Positions 8,330-15,910 of a DNA stretch of 37,963 nucleotides are shown here, piece by piece; within the stretch, counting starts at the first letter, position 1, and each line of letters starts with the position of its first letter. The stretch spans positions 1-37,963 of the forward strand of contig NZ_QMEA01000060.1 of NCBI RefSeq assembly GCF_012912105.1, read 5' to 3'. The translations under genes and the position numbers were made by a program. The stretch comes from Brasilonema sp. UFV-L1. GTDB lineage: Bacteria > Cyanobacteriota > Cyanobacteriia > Cyanobacteriales > Nostocaceae. The notes beneath the pieces were generated by a model. The model did no database searches. It was not told the DNA's origin and saw only the letters and a list, made by a program, of their open reading frames with translations.

Positions 8330-8424
8330 TTTGTTGATGTTTTTTTGTTGACGACAGTTTGTTGACGACAGGTGTTATCTAAGATCAAACTTGATAGTAC
8401 TAGCACTCTTAGATAAGCTTAGAT
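8330..8424 (-). promoter_or_regulatory. Tandem 14-bp repeats and ATCTAAG boxes upstream of the carbonic anhydrase
   Basis: TTTGTTGACGACAG is repeated perfectly head to tail at 8344-8357 and 8358-8371, with a degenerate third unit at 8330-8343. Further upstream of the gene, CTTAGAT occurs at 8408-8414 and 8418-8424 (10-bp spacing), with an inverted copy, ATCTAAG, at 8377-8383. Direct repeats about one helical turn apart suit an OmpR-type regulator, such as the one encoded 1.4 kb away, but that link is speculative. Confidence 0.45.
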
Positions 8425-9008
8425 TTCTATTTATCTAATACTTCATCCATCAACCTTAGCTTTGCAAATGGTTAGCGTTGAGATGACCAAGGACGAAAAC
8501 GATTGCTTTTACCTATAGCAATCTCAGCTTGGTAATATTCAAGTTTTTATCTAATTTTGCTTGCAGATAAGAGTTGACATAAGCAATCTTTGCTGTTTTT
8601 TGCTGGAGTTATAAATCAATTATAAATTTACCACATTTTTAGTTTTTAAAAATATTTAATTATTTAATGAATAATAATCCAATTAAAGTCAGCATTCGAC
8701 CATTTTAGAATATCCAAGCTATCTCTCTCAAGTGAGATATTAATCTGATACATATACAACTGAAAGTGGATACATTGGTTGTTTTCATTTGTTTTTCTAA
8801 ATCGAAAGTGTTCTTGGAGTCGTGCCAGAAATAAACAAAATGGTATGAAGATAACTATTTATTAAAAAGAGATTAAATTAAATTTAAACTACTTTAAATA
8901 AACTTTTTAAATAACCCAATCAACGCTAAATAGCGAGCATGAACTGCAAACCAAGTACTGGGAGGCGGACTTATAGTATCAAGTCGCTGTGCTTTGGGCA
9001 GTAAAATG

Positions 9009-9185
9009 CTTGTGCGATAGACTTTGCAGAAATCCCATCTGTACCAACAAATTTTGTAGATCCGTGTTGTTGTGTAGAACCAATACGCAAAAGAATACTT
9101 TGATACTGCTGGAGAACAGCCTCGATTTCTTAGCAGGTGCTAAAATGCAGTAACATTTTTGATTCAGCATCCTGATCACGATTGC
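9009..9185 (-). pseudogene. Broken 5' copy of the creatininase-family gene
   Basis: Reading the minus strand from ATG 9156 gives MLLHFSTC, stop, EIEAVLQQYQ and then RIGSTQQHGSTKFVGTDG, clearly matching the first 50 or so residues of the intact gene at 4424-5170 (MLLHLSTWQEVETYLQQ, PIGSTEQHGPTGLIGTD). An in-frame TAA replaces Gln9, and the metal-ligand motif STEQHGP is altered to STQQHGS. The similarity continues about 30 bp upstream of the ATG (TCAGCATCCTGATCACGATTGC against TCAGCGTCCTCATCAAAATTGC in the intact copy), so promoter-proximal DNA was copied too. It ends abruptly near 9009. The rest of 8425-9008 holds no gene and is very AT-rich. Confidence 0.8.
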
Positions 9186-9195
9186 ACTTTTTTAG

Positions 9196-9242
9196 GATAA
9201 ATTATGAAAGCTGAATAATGAATTATCGTTCCATAATTTATC
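9196..9242 (-). terminator. Inverted repeat downstream of the cupin gene
   Basis: GATAAATTATG (9196-9206) and CATAATTTATC (9232-9242) are perfect 11-bp inverted repeats 10 bp beyond the cupin stop codon, with a 25-bp loop. They are AT-rich, so a weak terminator or a small repeat is equally possible. Confidence 0.4.
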
Positions 9243-9251
9243 ATTTATTAA

Positions 9252-9524
9252 TTAATCAAAACGATAGTGTTTATTCACATCACTTGTAATTTCCCAAATG
9301 CAGGACATCCCAGCAGGAAAAGTGACTAAATCTCCTTTACCCATTTGCACTGCTTCGCCACCGTCAGGCGTAACAATGACATCACCTTCTAAAAAATAGC
9401 AAGTTTCTTGAGTGTCATAAGTCCAAGGAAACTTTGAGACTTCCTTTGTCCAAATAGCCCATTGGGATACACCCAGTTCATTGAGGTGCTCTTTGCTTGG
9501 TTGACGTTTTACCTTAATTTTCAT
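9252..9524 (-). CDS. Small cupin-domain protein (cupin_3/DUF861 type)
   Basis: Single-domain cupin of 90 aa. It has FPWTYDTQETCYFLEGDVIVTPDG (the first cupin motif) and then MGKGDLVTFPAGMSCIWEITSDVNKHYRF, as in (S)-ureidoglycine aminohydrolase-like cupin_3 proteins. Such one-domain cupins bind small molecules or metals; the ligand here is unknown. A strong Shine-Dalgarno GGAAGGAGA precedes ATG 9524 by 6-8 bases, which decides this start over a longer reading that would run into the promoter of the neighbouring response regulator. It is divergent from the two-component genes. Confidence 0.8.
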   Translation of the reverse strand: MKIKVKRQPSKEHLNELGVSQWAIWTKEVSKFPWTYDTQETCYFLEGDVIVTPDGGEAVQMGKGDLVTFPAGMSCIWEITSDVNKHYRFD

Positions 9525-9752
9525 TGTTTGTCTCCTTCCATAAGAGTGATATGAAAAAGAAGCAATTACGCGTATCTTAAAATCAAAGTTAGTAAAAATA
9601 TGACTTATGTACGCCACATTCACCAAAAAATCTCAGAGAAATCTAATCATCTAAACCTTGGAATGTTCTTGTGTGCTTTTACTGAAAAAAATGTTATTTA
9701 TTATACTAAAAAAAGGAATGTCAAGATAAAATGCACTGAAAAAAGAAAAAAT

Positions 9753-10433
9753 ATGCGGGTATTGCTAGTGGAAGATGAGTCAGGGATTGCTCAATTTATC
9801 AGTCAAGGTCTCAGGGAGACAGGCTACGCTGTTGATGTCGCTCAGGATGGCGAAGAAGGTAGGGAATACATTTCCTGTGTTGAGTACGACATTATTATTC
9901 TAGACATCATGCTACCAAATATTGATGGGTTAAGCTTACTGGGAGAATTCCGCAGCCAAAAAATTCAGACTCCGGTGTTGCTGCTGACAGCACGGGATAC
10001 TATAGAAGATCGGGTTAGAGGGTTGGATCAAGGAGCTGATGACTACTTAGTAAAGCCGTTTGCGTTTTCAGAACTGCTCGCACGTTTGCGAGCTTTACAA
10101 CGTCGTCCTCCATTACAATTCAACAATATTTTGCACTTAGGTGATTTAACTATGAATCTCGTGAAAAGAGAAGTTCACAGATCAGGACGTTTGATTGAAC
10201 TCAGCCCATTAGAGTTTAAACTTTTAGAATATTTGTTGCGTAATTCCGATTGTGTACTCACCCGAACTCAGATTGGTGAGCATATCTGGGACTTTGATTT
10301 TTATCACAATTCCAATGTAGTCGATGTGTATGTCGGTTATCTCAGACGGAAAATAGACCGAGGTTTTGATCAACCATTACTCCATACAGTTAGAGGAGTA
10401 GGATATTGCCTAAAGTCTTGTTCCGTTAGTTAA
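9753..10433 (+). CDS. OmpR/PhoB-family response regulator
   Basis: Two-domain DNA-binding regulator of 226 aa. The receiver domain starts at MRVLLVEDESGIA (acidic pocket), the phospho-acceptor Asp is in IIILDIMLPNIDG, and the conserved Lys is in ADDYLVKPFAFSE. The winged-helix output domain (about 125-225) has LSPLEFKLLEYLLRNSDCVLTR and VDVYVGYLRRKID, ending with HTVRGVGYCLK. ATG 9753 matches the family N-terminus exactly; an upstream open stretch from 9600 adds residues unlike any receiver. The partner kinase begins 5 bp after the stop codon. The pair lies directly upstream of sbtA, so control of carbon-uptake genes is a plausible inference. Confidence 0.93.
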   Translation: MRVLLVEDESGIAQFISQGLRETGYAVDVAQDGEEGREYISCVEYDIIILDIMLPNIDGLSLLGEFRSQKIQTPVLLLTARDTIEDRVRGLDQGADDYLVKPFAFSELLARLRALQRRPPLQFNNILHLGDLTMNLVKREVHRSGRLIELSPLEFKLLEYLLRNSDCVLTRTQIGEHIWDFDFYHNSNVVDVYVGYLRRKIDRGFDQPLLHTVRGVGYCLKSCSVS

Positions 10434-10438
10434 TATCT

Positions 10439-11851
10439 ATGCTGTTCCGATTTAGTAAAAGTACCATTAGAGCACGCCTGACTGGTTGGTACATCATACT
10501 TTTAGGCTGTACTTTGATACTGTTTGCGACTTACTTATATAGTCAATTAGAAACTAGCTTACTTGGTCAATTAGACACAGCTTTGAAAATCACTGCTTCT
10601 GAAATCTCCACTACGTTGGTTGAGCAGAATGGTCATCCTGCCTTTAAAATAACAAAGGACTCAGAAGCGATGACCCATCAGTTAGCAAATGCTGGCTTTG
10701 CTGTACGGTTATTGGCTCCTAATGGCCAAATTTGGGATGCCATTGGTCATTACCAAGAAGTACCATTGAGCATACCAAGAAAACCAGGTTATATTAACCT
10801 AACCAAATATAATAAAATTTGGCGCGTCTACAGTCAACCACTACCAAAATCTCCAAAAACAGGTTGGTTACAAATCGCTCAATCCCTTGAACCAATTTCT
10901 GAAGCGTTAGAACATCTGCTGACTCTGATGCTTTTCAGTTGTCCTCTCATTTTATTAATTGCAGCCTTTGGAGGATTATTCCTAGCGGAACGAGCGTTAC
11001 GTCCCATTGATCGCATTATCCGTACTGCACAGGCGATTGGTCCCAATGATTTTACGCAACGCATTGCCTATCGAGGTCCATTTGACGAAGTGGGACGCCT
11101 AGCTTTTACTATAGACCGGATGTTGGATCGTCTGCAAGCAGCATTTGAGCATGAACGACGATTTATGGCTGATGCATCTCATGAGTTACGCACTCCTCTA
11201 ACTGTTATTAAAGGAAGAATTGGCGTCACCCTGAGTCGATCTCGTACACTCGAAGAATACGAAAATACCCTCACAGACTTACAACGAGAGGTTGATCGAT
11301 TAATTCGTCTTTCTAATGGATTACTTTTCTTGACTCGCCTAGAGCAAAGTGAACTCGGCTATGATGCAAGCTTGACAAATGTTGATCTGAGTCACTTATT
11401 GGAAGTTCTTATAGAGCAAATTCAGCTTTTAGCGGAAGTTGAAAATATCACAATAGTTACCAATATTGACTCCTGTATTTGGATTGTGGGAAACTGTGAT
11501 CACCTAACCAGTATATTTTTAAATTTACTGGATAACGCTATTAAGTACACCCCAAACGGGGGTCAAGTCACAGTAAAAGCACAACAGGACAGATTACAAG
11601 CTCGAATTGCTGTGACTAATACGGGAAAAGGGATTGAACCAGAGCATTTACCCCATCTATTTAAGCGATTCTATCGCGTAGAGAGCGCCCGTTCTCGCAG
11701 TACAGGAGGAGCAGGATTAGGGCTGGCGATCGCCTATGAAATTGTTCGTTTGCATCACGGCACAATTTCCGTCACCAGTCAACCTCATCAACTGACAACT
11801 TTTACCGTGTGTTTACCGCTTGAACGCTTGAATTTGACGCTTGAAGCTTAA
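10439..11851 (+). CDS. Membrane sensor histidine kinase
   Basis: Partner of the response regulator just upstream; 470 aa. Membrane helix 1 is at about 15-36 and helix 2 at about 161-184, enclosing an extracytoplasmic sensor region of about 120 aa with no recognised domain. A HAMP linker follows (ALRPIDRIIRTAQAI). The HisKA box FMADASHELRTPLTVIKG places the phospho-acceptor at His248. The ATPase domain has LNLLDNAIKYTPNGGQV (N box), a GIEPEHLPHLFKRFYR stretch (F box) and STGGAGLGLAIAYEIVRLH (G box). This is the RppB/PhoR-like architecture. The signal sensed is not evident. Confidence 0.93.
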   Translation: MLFRFSKSTIRARLTGWYIILLGCTLILFATYLYSQLETSLLGQLDTALKITASEISTTLVEQNGHPAFKITKDSEAMTHQLANAGFAVRLLAPNGQIWDAIGHYQEVPLSIPRKPGYINLTKYNKIWRVYSQPLPKSPKTGWLQIAQSLEPISEALEHLLTLMLFSCPLILLIAAFGGLFLAERALRPIDRIIRTAQAIGPNDFTQRIAYRGPFDEVGRLAFTIDRMLDRLQAAFEHERRFMADASHELRTPLTVIKGRIGVTLSRSRTLEEYENTLTDLQREVDRLIRLSNGLLFLTRLEQSELGYDASLTNVDLSHLLEVLIEQIQLLAEVENITIVTNIDSCIWIVGNCDHLTSIFLNLLDNAIKYTPNGGQVTVKAQQDRLQARIAVTNTGKGIEPEHLPHLFKRFYRVESARSRSTGGAGLGLAIAYEIVRLHHGTISVTSQPHQLTTFTVCLPLERLNLTLEA

Positions 11852-11862
11852 TTCTAAGAAAA

Positions 11863-11939
11863 TTCTTAATCTTCTCTCATCATTTTCTTAAGATTGGTGA
11901 ACTAACTTATATAAAGTTCATCTACGTTTGCAATTCTTA
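11863..11939 (+). promoter_or_regulatory. Candidate sbtA promoter with TTCTTA direct repeats
   Basis: In the 96-bp gap before sbtA, TTCTTA occurs at 11863-11868 and 11885-11890, exactly 22 bp apart (two helical turns), and again at 11934-11939. A possible -10 element, TATATAAAG, is at about 11908-11916, and AGGAAAAAAG at 11939-11948 offers a weak Shine-Dalgarno. Direct repeats with this spacing resemble OmpR-class sites, so regulation by the adjacent response regulator can be tested. Confidence 0.4.
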
Positions 11940-11947
11940 GGAAAAAA

Positions 11948-12922
11948 GTGATGGATGGAAGCTTAATTCTATTTAATATTCTGAATCCGCCAGTTTTATT
12001 CTTTTTTGTGGGAATGCTGGCGGTTTTTTTAAAATCTGATTTGGAAATACCCCAACCCTTACCTAAGTTGTTTTCCCTTTATTTGCTTTTGGCTATTGGG
12101 TTTAAAGGAGGATATGAACTAGCAGAAAGTGGGATGAATTTGCAAGTTGCAATGACTCTGGTAGCTGCAATTGTCATGGCTTCAATTGTTCCAGTATATA
12201 CCTTTTTTATTCTCAGACTCAAACTTGACCATTATAATGCAGCAGCAATTGCAGCCACCTATGGTTCTATTAGTGCTGTTACCTTCATCACGGCTGGCTC
12301 TTTTCTTGAAAAATTGCATATTCCTTACGGGGGACATATGGTTGCTGCATTAGCTCTCATGGAATCTCCTGCTATTATTATCGGCTTAATTCTAGTCAGA
12401 ATCTTTGCTCCTAAAAATGGTAATGAAGAATTTTCTTGGGGTGAAGTGTTGCGAGAAGCTTTTTTAAATGGTTCTGTATTTTTGTTAGTTTGTAGTGTGA
12501 TTGTCGGAATTCTAACAGGAGAAAAAGGATGGGAAAAATTACAGCCATTCACTCAAGGAATCTTTTACGGTGCTCTTACTTTCTTCTTACTCGATATGGG
12601 ACTAGTTGCTGCTAGAAGAATTAGGGATTTAAGCAAAACAGGTTCTTTCTTAATTGGATTTTCTATCATTATTCCTATTGCAAATGCTATCTTAGGAATT
12701 TTGGTGTCAAAAATCTTAGGATTCGGTCAAGGAAATGGTCTTTTATTTGCAGTTTTGTGTGCTAGTGCTTCATACATTGCTGTGCCAGCAGCAATGAGAT
12801 TAACAGTTCCCGAAGCTAATCCTAGTCTCTATGTCTCTATGGCTTTAGCTTTAACTTTTCCTTTCAATATTATTGTCGGAATCCCTCTTTATTTGGAGAT
12901 AATTAAGATCCTTGGTTTATAA
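11948..12922 (+). CDS. sbtA: SbtA-type sodium-dependent bicarbonate transporter
   Basis: Integral membrane protein of 324 aa, very hydrophobic, with about ten segments. The start NPPVLFFFVGMLAVFLKSDLEIPQPLPK and the next stretch LFSLYLLLAIGFKGGYELA are characteristic of SbtA (DUF897), the high-affinity Na+/HCO3- symporter of the plasma membrane. YGSISAVTFITAGSFLE and the C-terminal half, LLFAVLCASASYIAVPAAMR, match the inverted repeat of the fold. It is about 50 residues shorter than Synechocystis SbtA, mainly in the central hydrophilic loop. The stop codon is 3 bp before the PII-like gene, so the two are translationally linked, as in sbtA-sbtB pairs. Other SbtA-fold members could carry a different anion, but the context favours bicarbonate. 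Confidence 0.9.
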   Translation: MMDGSLILFNILNPPVLFFFVGMLAVFLKSDLEIPQPLPKLFSLYLLLAIGFKGGYELAESGMNLQVAMTLVAAIVMASIVPVYTFFILRLKLDHYNAAAIAATYGSISAVTFITAGSFLEKLHIPYGGHMVAALALMESPAIIIGLILVRIFAPKNGNEEFSWGEVLREAFLNGSVFLLVCSVIVGILTGEKGWEKLQPFTQGIFYGALTFFLLDMGLVAARRIRDLSKTGSFLIGFSIIIPIANAILGILVSKILGFGQGNGLLFAVLCASASYIAVPAAMRLTVPEANPSLYVSMALALTFPFNIIVGIPLYLEIIKILGL

Positions 12923-12925
12923 GTT

Positions 12926-13549
12926 ATGCAACTGGTAAACAGAGTCGAAATTATTATCAGCACCCTGGAACTTAATGAAGTCAAAGACATCTTAGAATCT
13001 GTAAGAGTTTTTGGAACTACAGTGATAGAAAGTACTTTAGGTAAAGGTAAACGGGGTGTTTTTTACAACGATTTAGGTCGTGAATTGAGTCACAGTTATA
13101 TTTCCACTCTTTGCACTCACCACAAACAAATTAATTATCTCATAAGTGATATTATACCTATTCTCAAAAAAGTTGGTGGTATCTGTTTAGTCACTGAATC
13201 TCATTCGGTTTCATCAGAGAAACTTTCCAGCGATGTAGATTTAGAAATCAGCGTTATGCAAGAGGTAAAAAAAGTAGAGATTGTTGTTAACACTTTTTAC
13301 ATTGAAGACACACTAAAAATTTTAGAAACTGTGATGGTATCTGGATACACAATTATAAAAGATACTTCTGGTAAAGATGAAAGGGGGTTATCATACTCAG
13401 ATATTGACTGCCGATTTAGTAGCAGTTATATCATGACAGTTTGTACCAACACTCAACAAGTGAATAACTTGGTTGAAAAAATGACACCTTTACTTAAGAA
13501 AGTAGGAGGTGTTTGTCTAGTGACTGATGCGAAATGGGTTAGTCACTAA
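12926..13549 (+). CDS. Double PII-like (SbtB-like) regulatory protein
   Basis: Protein of 207 aa made of two copies of one PII-like domain. Copy 1 (about 5-97) runs from VNRVEIIISTLELNEVKDILE to VGGICLVTESHSVS; copy 2 (about 113-207) runs from VKKVEIVVNTFYIEDTLKILE to VGGVCLVTDAKWVS. Each has the beta-alpha-beta pattern and a T-loop region (LGKGKRGVFYNDLG and SGKDERGLSYSDID). Position directly behind sbtA matches SbtB, the trimeric PII-like protein that binds adenylates and gates SbtA. A single-domain trimer is the known form; two fused domains are unusual. The C-terminal CGPEGC-type cysteine loop of some SbtB proteins is absent. Function as an SbtA regulator is inferred from position and fold. 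Confidence 0.75.
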   Translation: MQLVNRVEIIISTLELNEVKDILESVRVFGTTVIESTLGKGKRGVFYNDLGRELSHSYISTLCTHHKQINYLISDIIPILKKVGGICLVTESHSVSSEKLSSDVDLEISVMQEVKKVEIVVNTFYIEDTLKILETVMVSGYTIIKDTSGKDERGLSYSDIDCRFSSSYIMTVCTNTQQVNNLVEKMTPLLKKVGGVCLVTDAKWVSH

Positions 13550-13613
13550 ATTTTGGTTAAAATCAAAAACGGTGCAACTACCATGTAAAAAAACAAAAGC
13601 AAATGTCAATTAT

Positions 13614-14300
13614 ATGAACTCAACAATGCCAATCAAGCGAATTATCAAAGGACTCAACGAATTTCAAACGAACTATTTCACTATCCATCAGGAAATGTTT
13701 CGTCAATTGTCTCAAGGACAAACTCCTGAAATTCTCTTCATCACTTGTTCTGATTCCCGAATCGATCCAAATTTGTTAACTCAAACTAAGCCAGGAGAAC
13801 TTTTTATTATTCGTAATATTGGCAATATCATTCCAACACATGGCAATTGTAATAGTAGTGAAGGTGCAGGAATTGAATATGCGGTTTCAGCCTTAAATAT
13901 CAAGCATATTATTGTTTGTGGTCATTCTCACTGCGGTAGTATGAAGGCACTCTTGCAATTAAACAGTTTAAATGAAGAAATGCCTTTAGTTCATGACTGG
14001 TTAAAGCATCATGCAGAATCTACTCGTCGTCTGTTGCGAGAAAACTATAGGGGCTACGATGGAGAGACACTGCTCAAAATAGCTGTTGAAGAAAATGTTC
14101 TCACTCAGATTGAACATCTAGAGACTTATCCAGTTATTCGCTCAAAATTGCATGGTGGAAAATTATCTCTCCATGCTTGGGTTTATGAAATCGAAACAGG
14201 ACAAATATTTGCCTACGATGCAAATAATAGTAAATTTGTTCCTCTAAGTTCTGATCCTTTTCCAGTTCCGGATCCTTTAGCTAGTTTACAAGCGGGATAA
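13614..14300 (+). CDS. Beta-carbonic anhydrase, CcaA/IcfA-like catalytic domain
   Basis: Zinc enzyme of about 228 aa. Catalytic motifs are LFITCSDSRIDPNL (Cys, Asp, Arg) and VCGHSHCGSMKALL (His, Cys). IKGLNEFQTNYF, GELFIIRNIGNIIP, LVHDWLKH and LSLHAWVYEIETGQI follow the cyanobacterial carboxysomal CcaA/IcfA sequence closely, a different branch from the Can-type enzyme at 7675. It ends soon after the catalytic domain and lacks the roughly 50-60-residue tail that CcaA uses in carboxysome assembly, so it may not be carboxysomal. The open frame extends back to 13527, overlapping the PII-like gene; ATG 13614 or 13626 fits the family N-terminus. It is 64 bp behind the PII-like gene, so it is probably the third gene of an sbtA operon. 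Confidence 0.9.
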   Translation: MNSTMPIKRIIKGLNEFQTNYFTIHQEMFRQLSQGQTPEILFITCSDSRIDPNLLTQTKPGELFIIRNIGNIIPTHGNCNSSEGAGIEYAVSALNIKHIIVCGHSHCGSMKALLQLNSLNEEMPLVHDWLKHHAESTRRLLRENYRGYDGETLLKIAVEENVLTQIEHLETYPVIRSKLHGGKLSLHAWVYEIETGQIFAYDANNSKFVPLSSDPFPVPDPLASLQAG

Positions 14301-14327
14301 TCTTATAGAAATTTATAATTAACTTTT

Positions 14328-14425
14328 TAAGTAGGTAGAACAAGAGAGTAAAGATTAACACATAACATGTTTTCTAACTCTACTTTTATAGTTGTATCTT
14401 CAGATGAATTGATTCTACCTACTTA
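14328..14425 (+). repeat. Inverted repeat after the carbonic anhydrase
   Basis: TAAGTAGGTAGAA (14328-14340) and TTCTACCTACTTA (14413-14425) are perfect 13-bp inverted repeats with 72 bp between, followed by TTTTTT. This could be a long-loop terminator for the sbtA operon or a small MITE. Confidence 0.5.
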
Positions 14426-14469
14426 TTTTTTAACATGACAGCACATTGCAAGTCAATGAAGTACAACGA

Positions 14470-14851
14470 AGTAGTTATGTTTTTGCAGATTTACTAGACT
14501 TAATTGCTTTTGCAGGTGTTATTCTTACTAATTAAGAAAGGTCTGATAGCACTTCAAACTTTTATCAATAAAATGATTTACAGTTTGAGTGATAGCGCTC
14601 AGGCATTCATTATCCTTCTATATCTTTACTATTCAAAGATATTTTTGTAGGATTCCATTCACAACACGGGTGGGAGGCGATTCTAGAAAGTTTGGCAACC
14701 CATCTAGGTATTCCAGCAGATAGAAATGTTATTTTTTCTCTTCATTGCTACATTTTCACTCATTCGGAACACCATATTTAAGTACTGCATTTTCTCCTAT
14801 CTGAACCAAATATCGCCTTCAGCAGTAGCAACGCTCAAATATATGAATGAG
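14470..14851 (+). pseudogene. pxcA: Remnant of pxcA/cotA (CemA family, proton extrusion), C-terminal part
   Basis: No intact frame, but successive frames spell the C-terminus of the PxcA/CemA family. SYVFADLLDLIAFAGVILTN lies at 14470-14532, [20 protein letters not shown] in the next frame from about 14543, [20 protein letters not shown] back in the first frame from 14632, and [20 protein letters not shown] shifted again before the terminal KYMNE. At least three frameshifts are needed. Family members have the HGWE motif and an FKYWIFRYLN-x-SPS ending. PxcA/CotA is a membrane protein for light-driven Na+-dependent proton extrusion, needed for efficient CO2 uptake. The N-terminal two thirds are missing. 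Its place right after a bicarbonate-uptake operon is notable. Confidence 0.75.
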
Positions 14852-14997
14852 TCAGAAACTTTATACACTATCTATCTTGTAAAAGGTATCCCAATTCAAT
14901 GGATGTAAAGCATTATTGCGTGGATTGTGTCCCGCTTTCCAAAACTTACTAGGTAGCCAAGTCACTCACTAGAACATCAAAGGATTTGATGAACACC

Positions 14998-15366
14998 CTA
15001 GCAGTAAGATTGAATATCCTCGCCGCAGACATCCGCTAAATAACACAAAGCACGGAAACGTAACCCTACTAATTCGTCGTACAATGGATTTAACTTGCAC
15101 ATAGGAGGAATGTGGGCAATTTTGCGACCAAACAGAAGAATATCTCGCTCAAATGGACATTGAGCGGGGATCATTTTTGCAATCAATCTCGCTAATTTCC
15201 GATTTTGAATTTCTAAAGAATCCAGCTTACAACGTAATGGTTGCAGTAAATCAATTTTCGGCTGAGCAACTTGATTTTGATTGACTTTTTGCTGAGTTCC
15301 TAATTCAGAGGGAACAAAAGCAGAGAAGACAATACGCTGATTATTACTGGATTTGAGCATGGTCAT
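14998..15366 (-). CDS. Mo-dependent nitrogenase C-terminal domain protein
   Basis: Small soluble protein of 122 aa. The last 70 residues (IAKMIPAQCPFERDILLFGR, HIPPMCKLNPLYDELVGLRF, RALCYLADVCGED) are the domain named Mo-dependent nitrogenase C-terminal (PF06967), common as short stand-alone proteins in cyanobacteria. The first 40 residues are poorly conserved and rich in Gln and Asn. Despite the name, a role in nitrogen fixation is not established for these short proteins. The start may be M1 (15366) or M3 (15360). It is transcribed alone. Confidence 0.8.
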   Translation of the reverse strand: MTMLKSSNNQRIVFSAFVPSELGTQQKVNQNQVAQPKIDLLQPLRCKLDSLEIQNRKLARLIAKMIPAQCPFERDILLFGRKIAHIPPMCKLNPLYDELVGLRFRALCYLADVCGEDIQSYC

Positions 15367-15910
15367 AACTTAAGTTCATCCTTACATTTTGATTTGTCTG
15401 GTTGCAGATTTTGGTTGGTCATACAATCTATTTCTATAGCTTATGAAATAGAATCATGGCAACACCAAATATATGTATACACGCAATATTTACTTTTGTA
15501 AACACCGTATATCATTTTTATTTAAACTGACCGTAGTGTGAAAAACTGTTCAACCTAATACAATATTATAAAAAAAGTCTAAAGAAGCCTTTTATACTTA
15601 TTGAAATCTGATATTTGTCATATCCATTTCATATCTCGAATGTAAACGACCCTAGCTAAAACCACACAGTACCTTGAGGTGTAGTTTTTTTGATGAGAAG
15701 AGTCGTTTCGCTCATACTTAAGCTATAGGTTGTACTGATGTTATTTATAATAATATCTTATTTTAACTATTGCCTCACTAGTGTAGTGTGAGATATGTCA
15801 CAAAATACTAAGATATAAATTACCCAAATAGCAGTCTGCACAGACTTCGGTAAGCATGTGCAAATATAGTTGACAAAGCTAGTTGATAAAGCTCTTGACA
15901 TAACGCCTCT
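15367..15910. other. AT-rich intergenic stretch without a gene
   Basis: No reading frame with coding character is seen. One possible plus-strand terminator is present: AAAACCACAC (15658-15667) pairs imperfectly with GTGTAGTTTT (from 15679) and runs into a T-tract. Otherwise nothing is recognised. Confidence 0.4.

Noticed and set aside
8979-9179. Minus-strand frame of 66 codons
   Set aside because: It is out of frame with the creatininase remnant, which explains the DNA better.
9600-9752. N-terminal extension of the response regulator
   Set aside because: The receiver domain starts exactly at ATG 9753; the upstream residues are AT-rich promoter DNA read as protein.
14726-14908. Possible 60-aa small membrane protein
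   Set aside because: Its text is one frame-block of the pxcA remnant, so it is a piece of a pseudogene and not a small gene.
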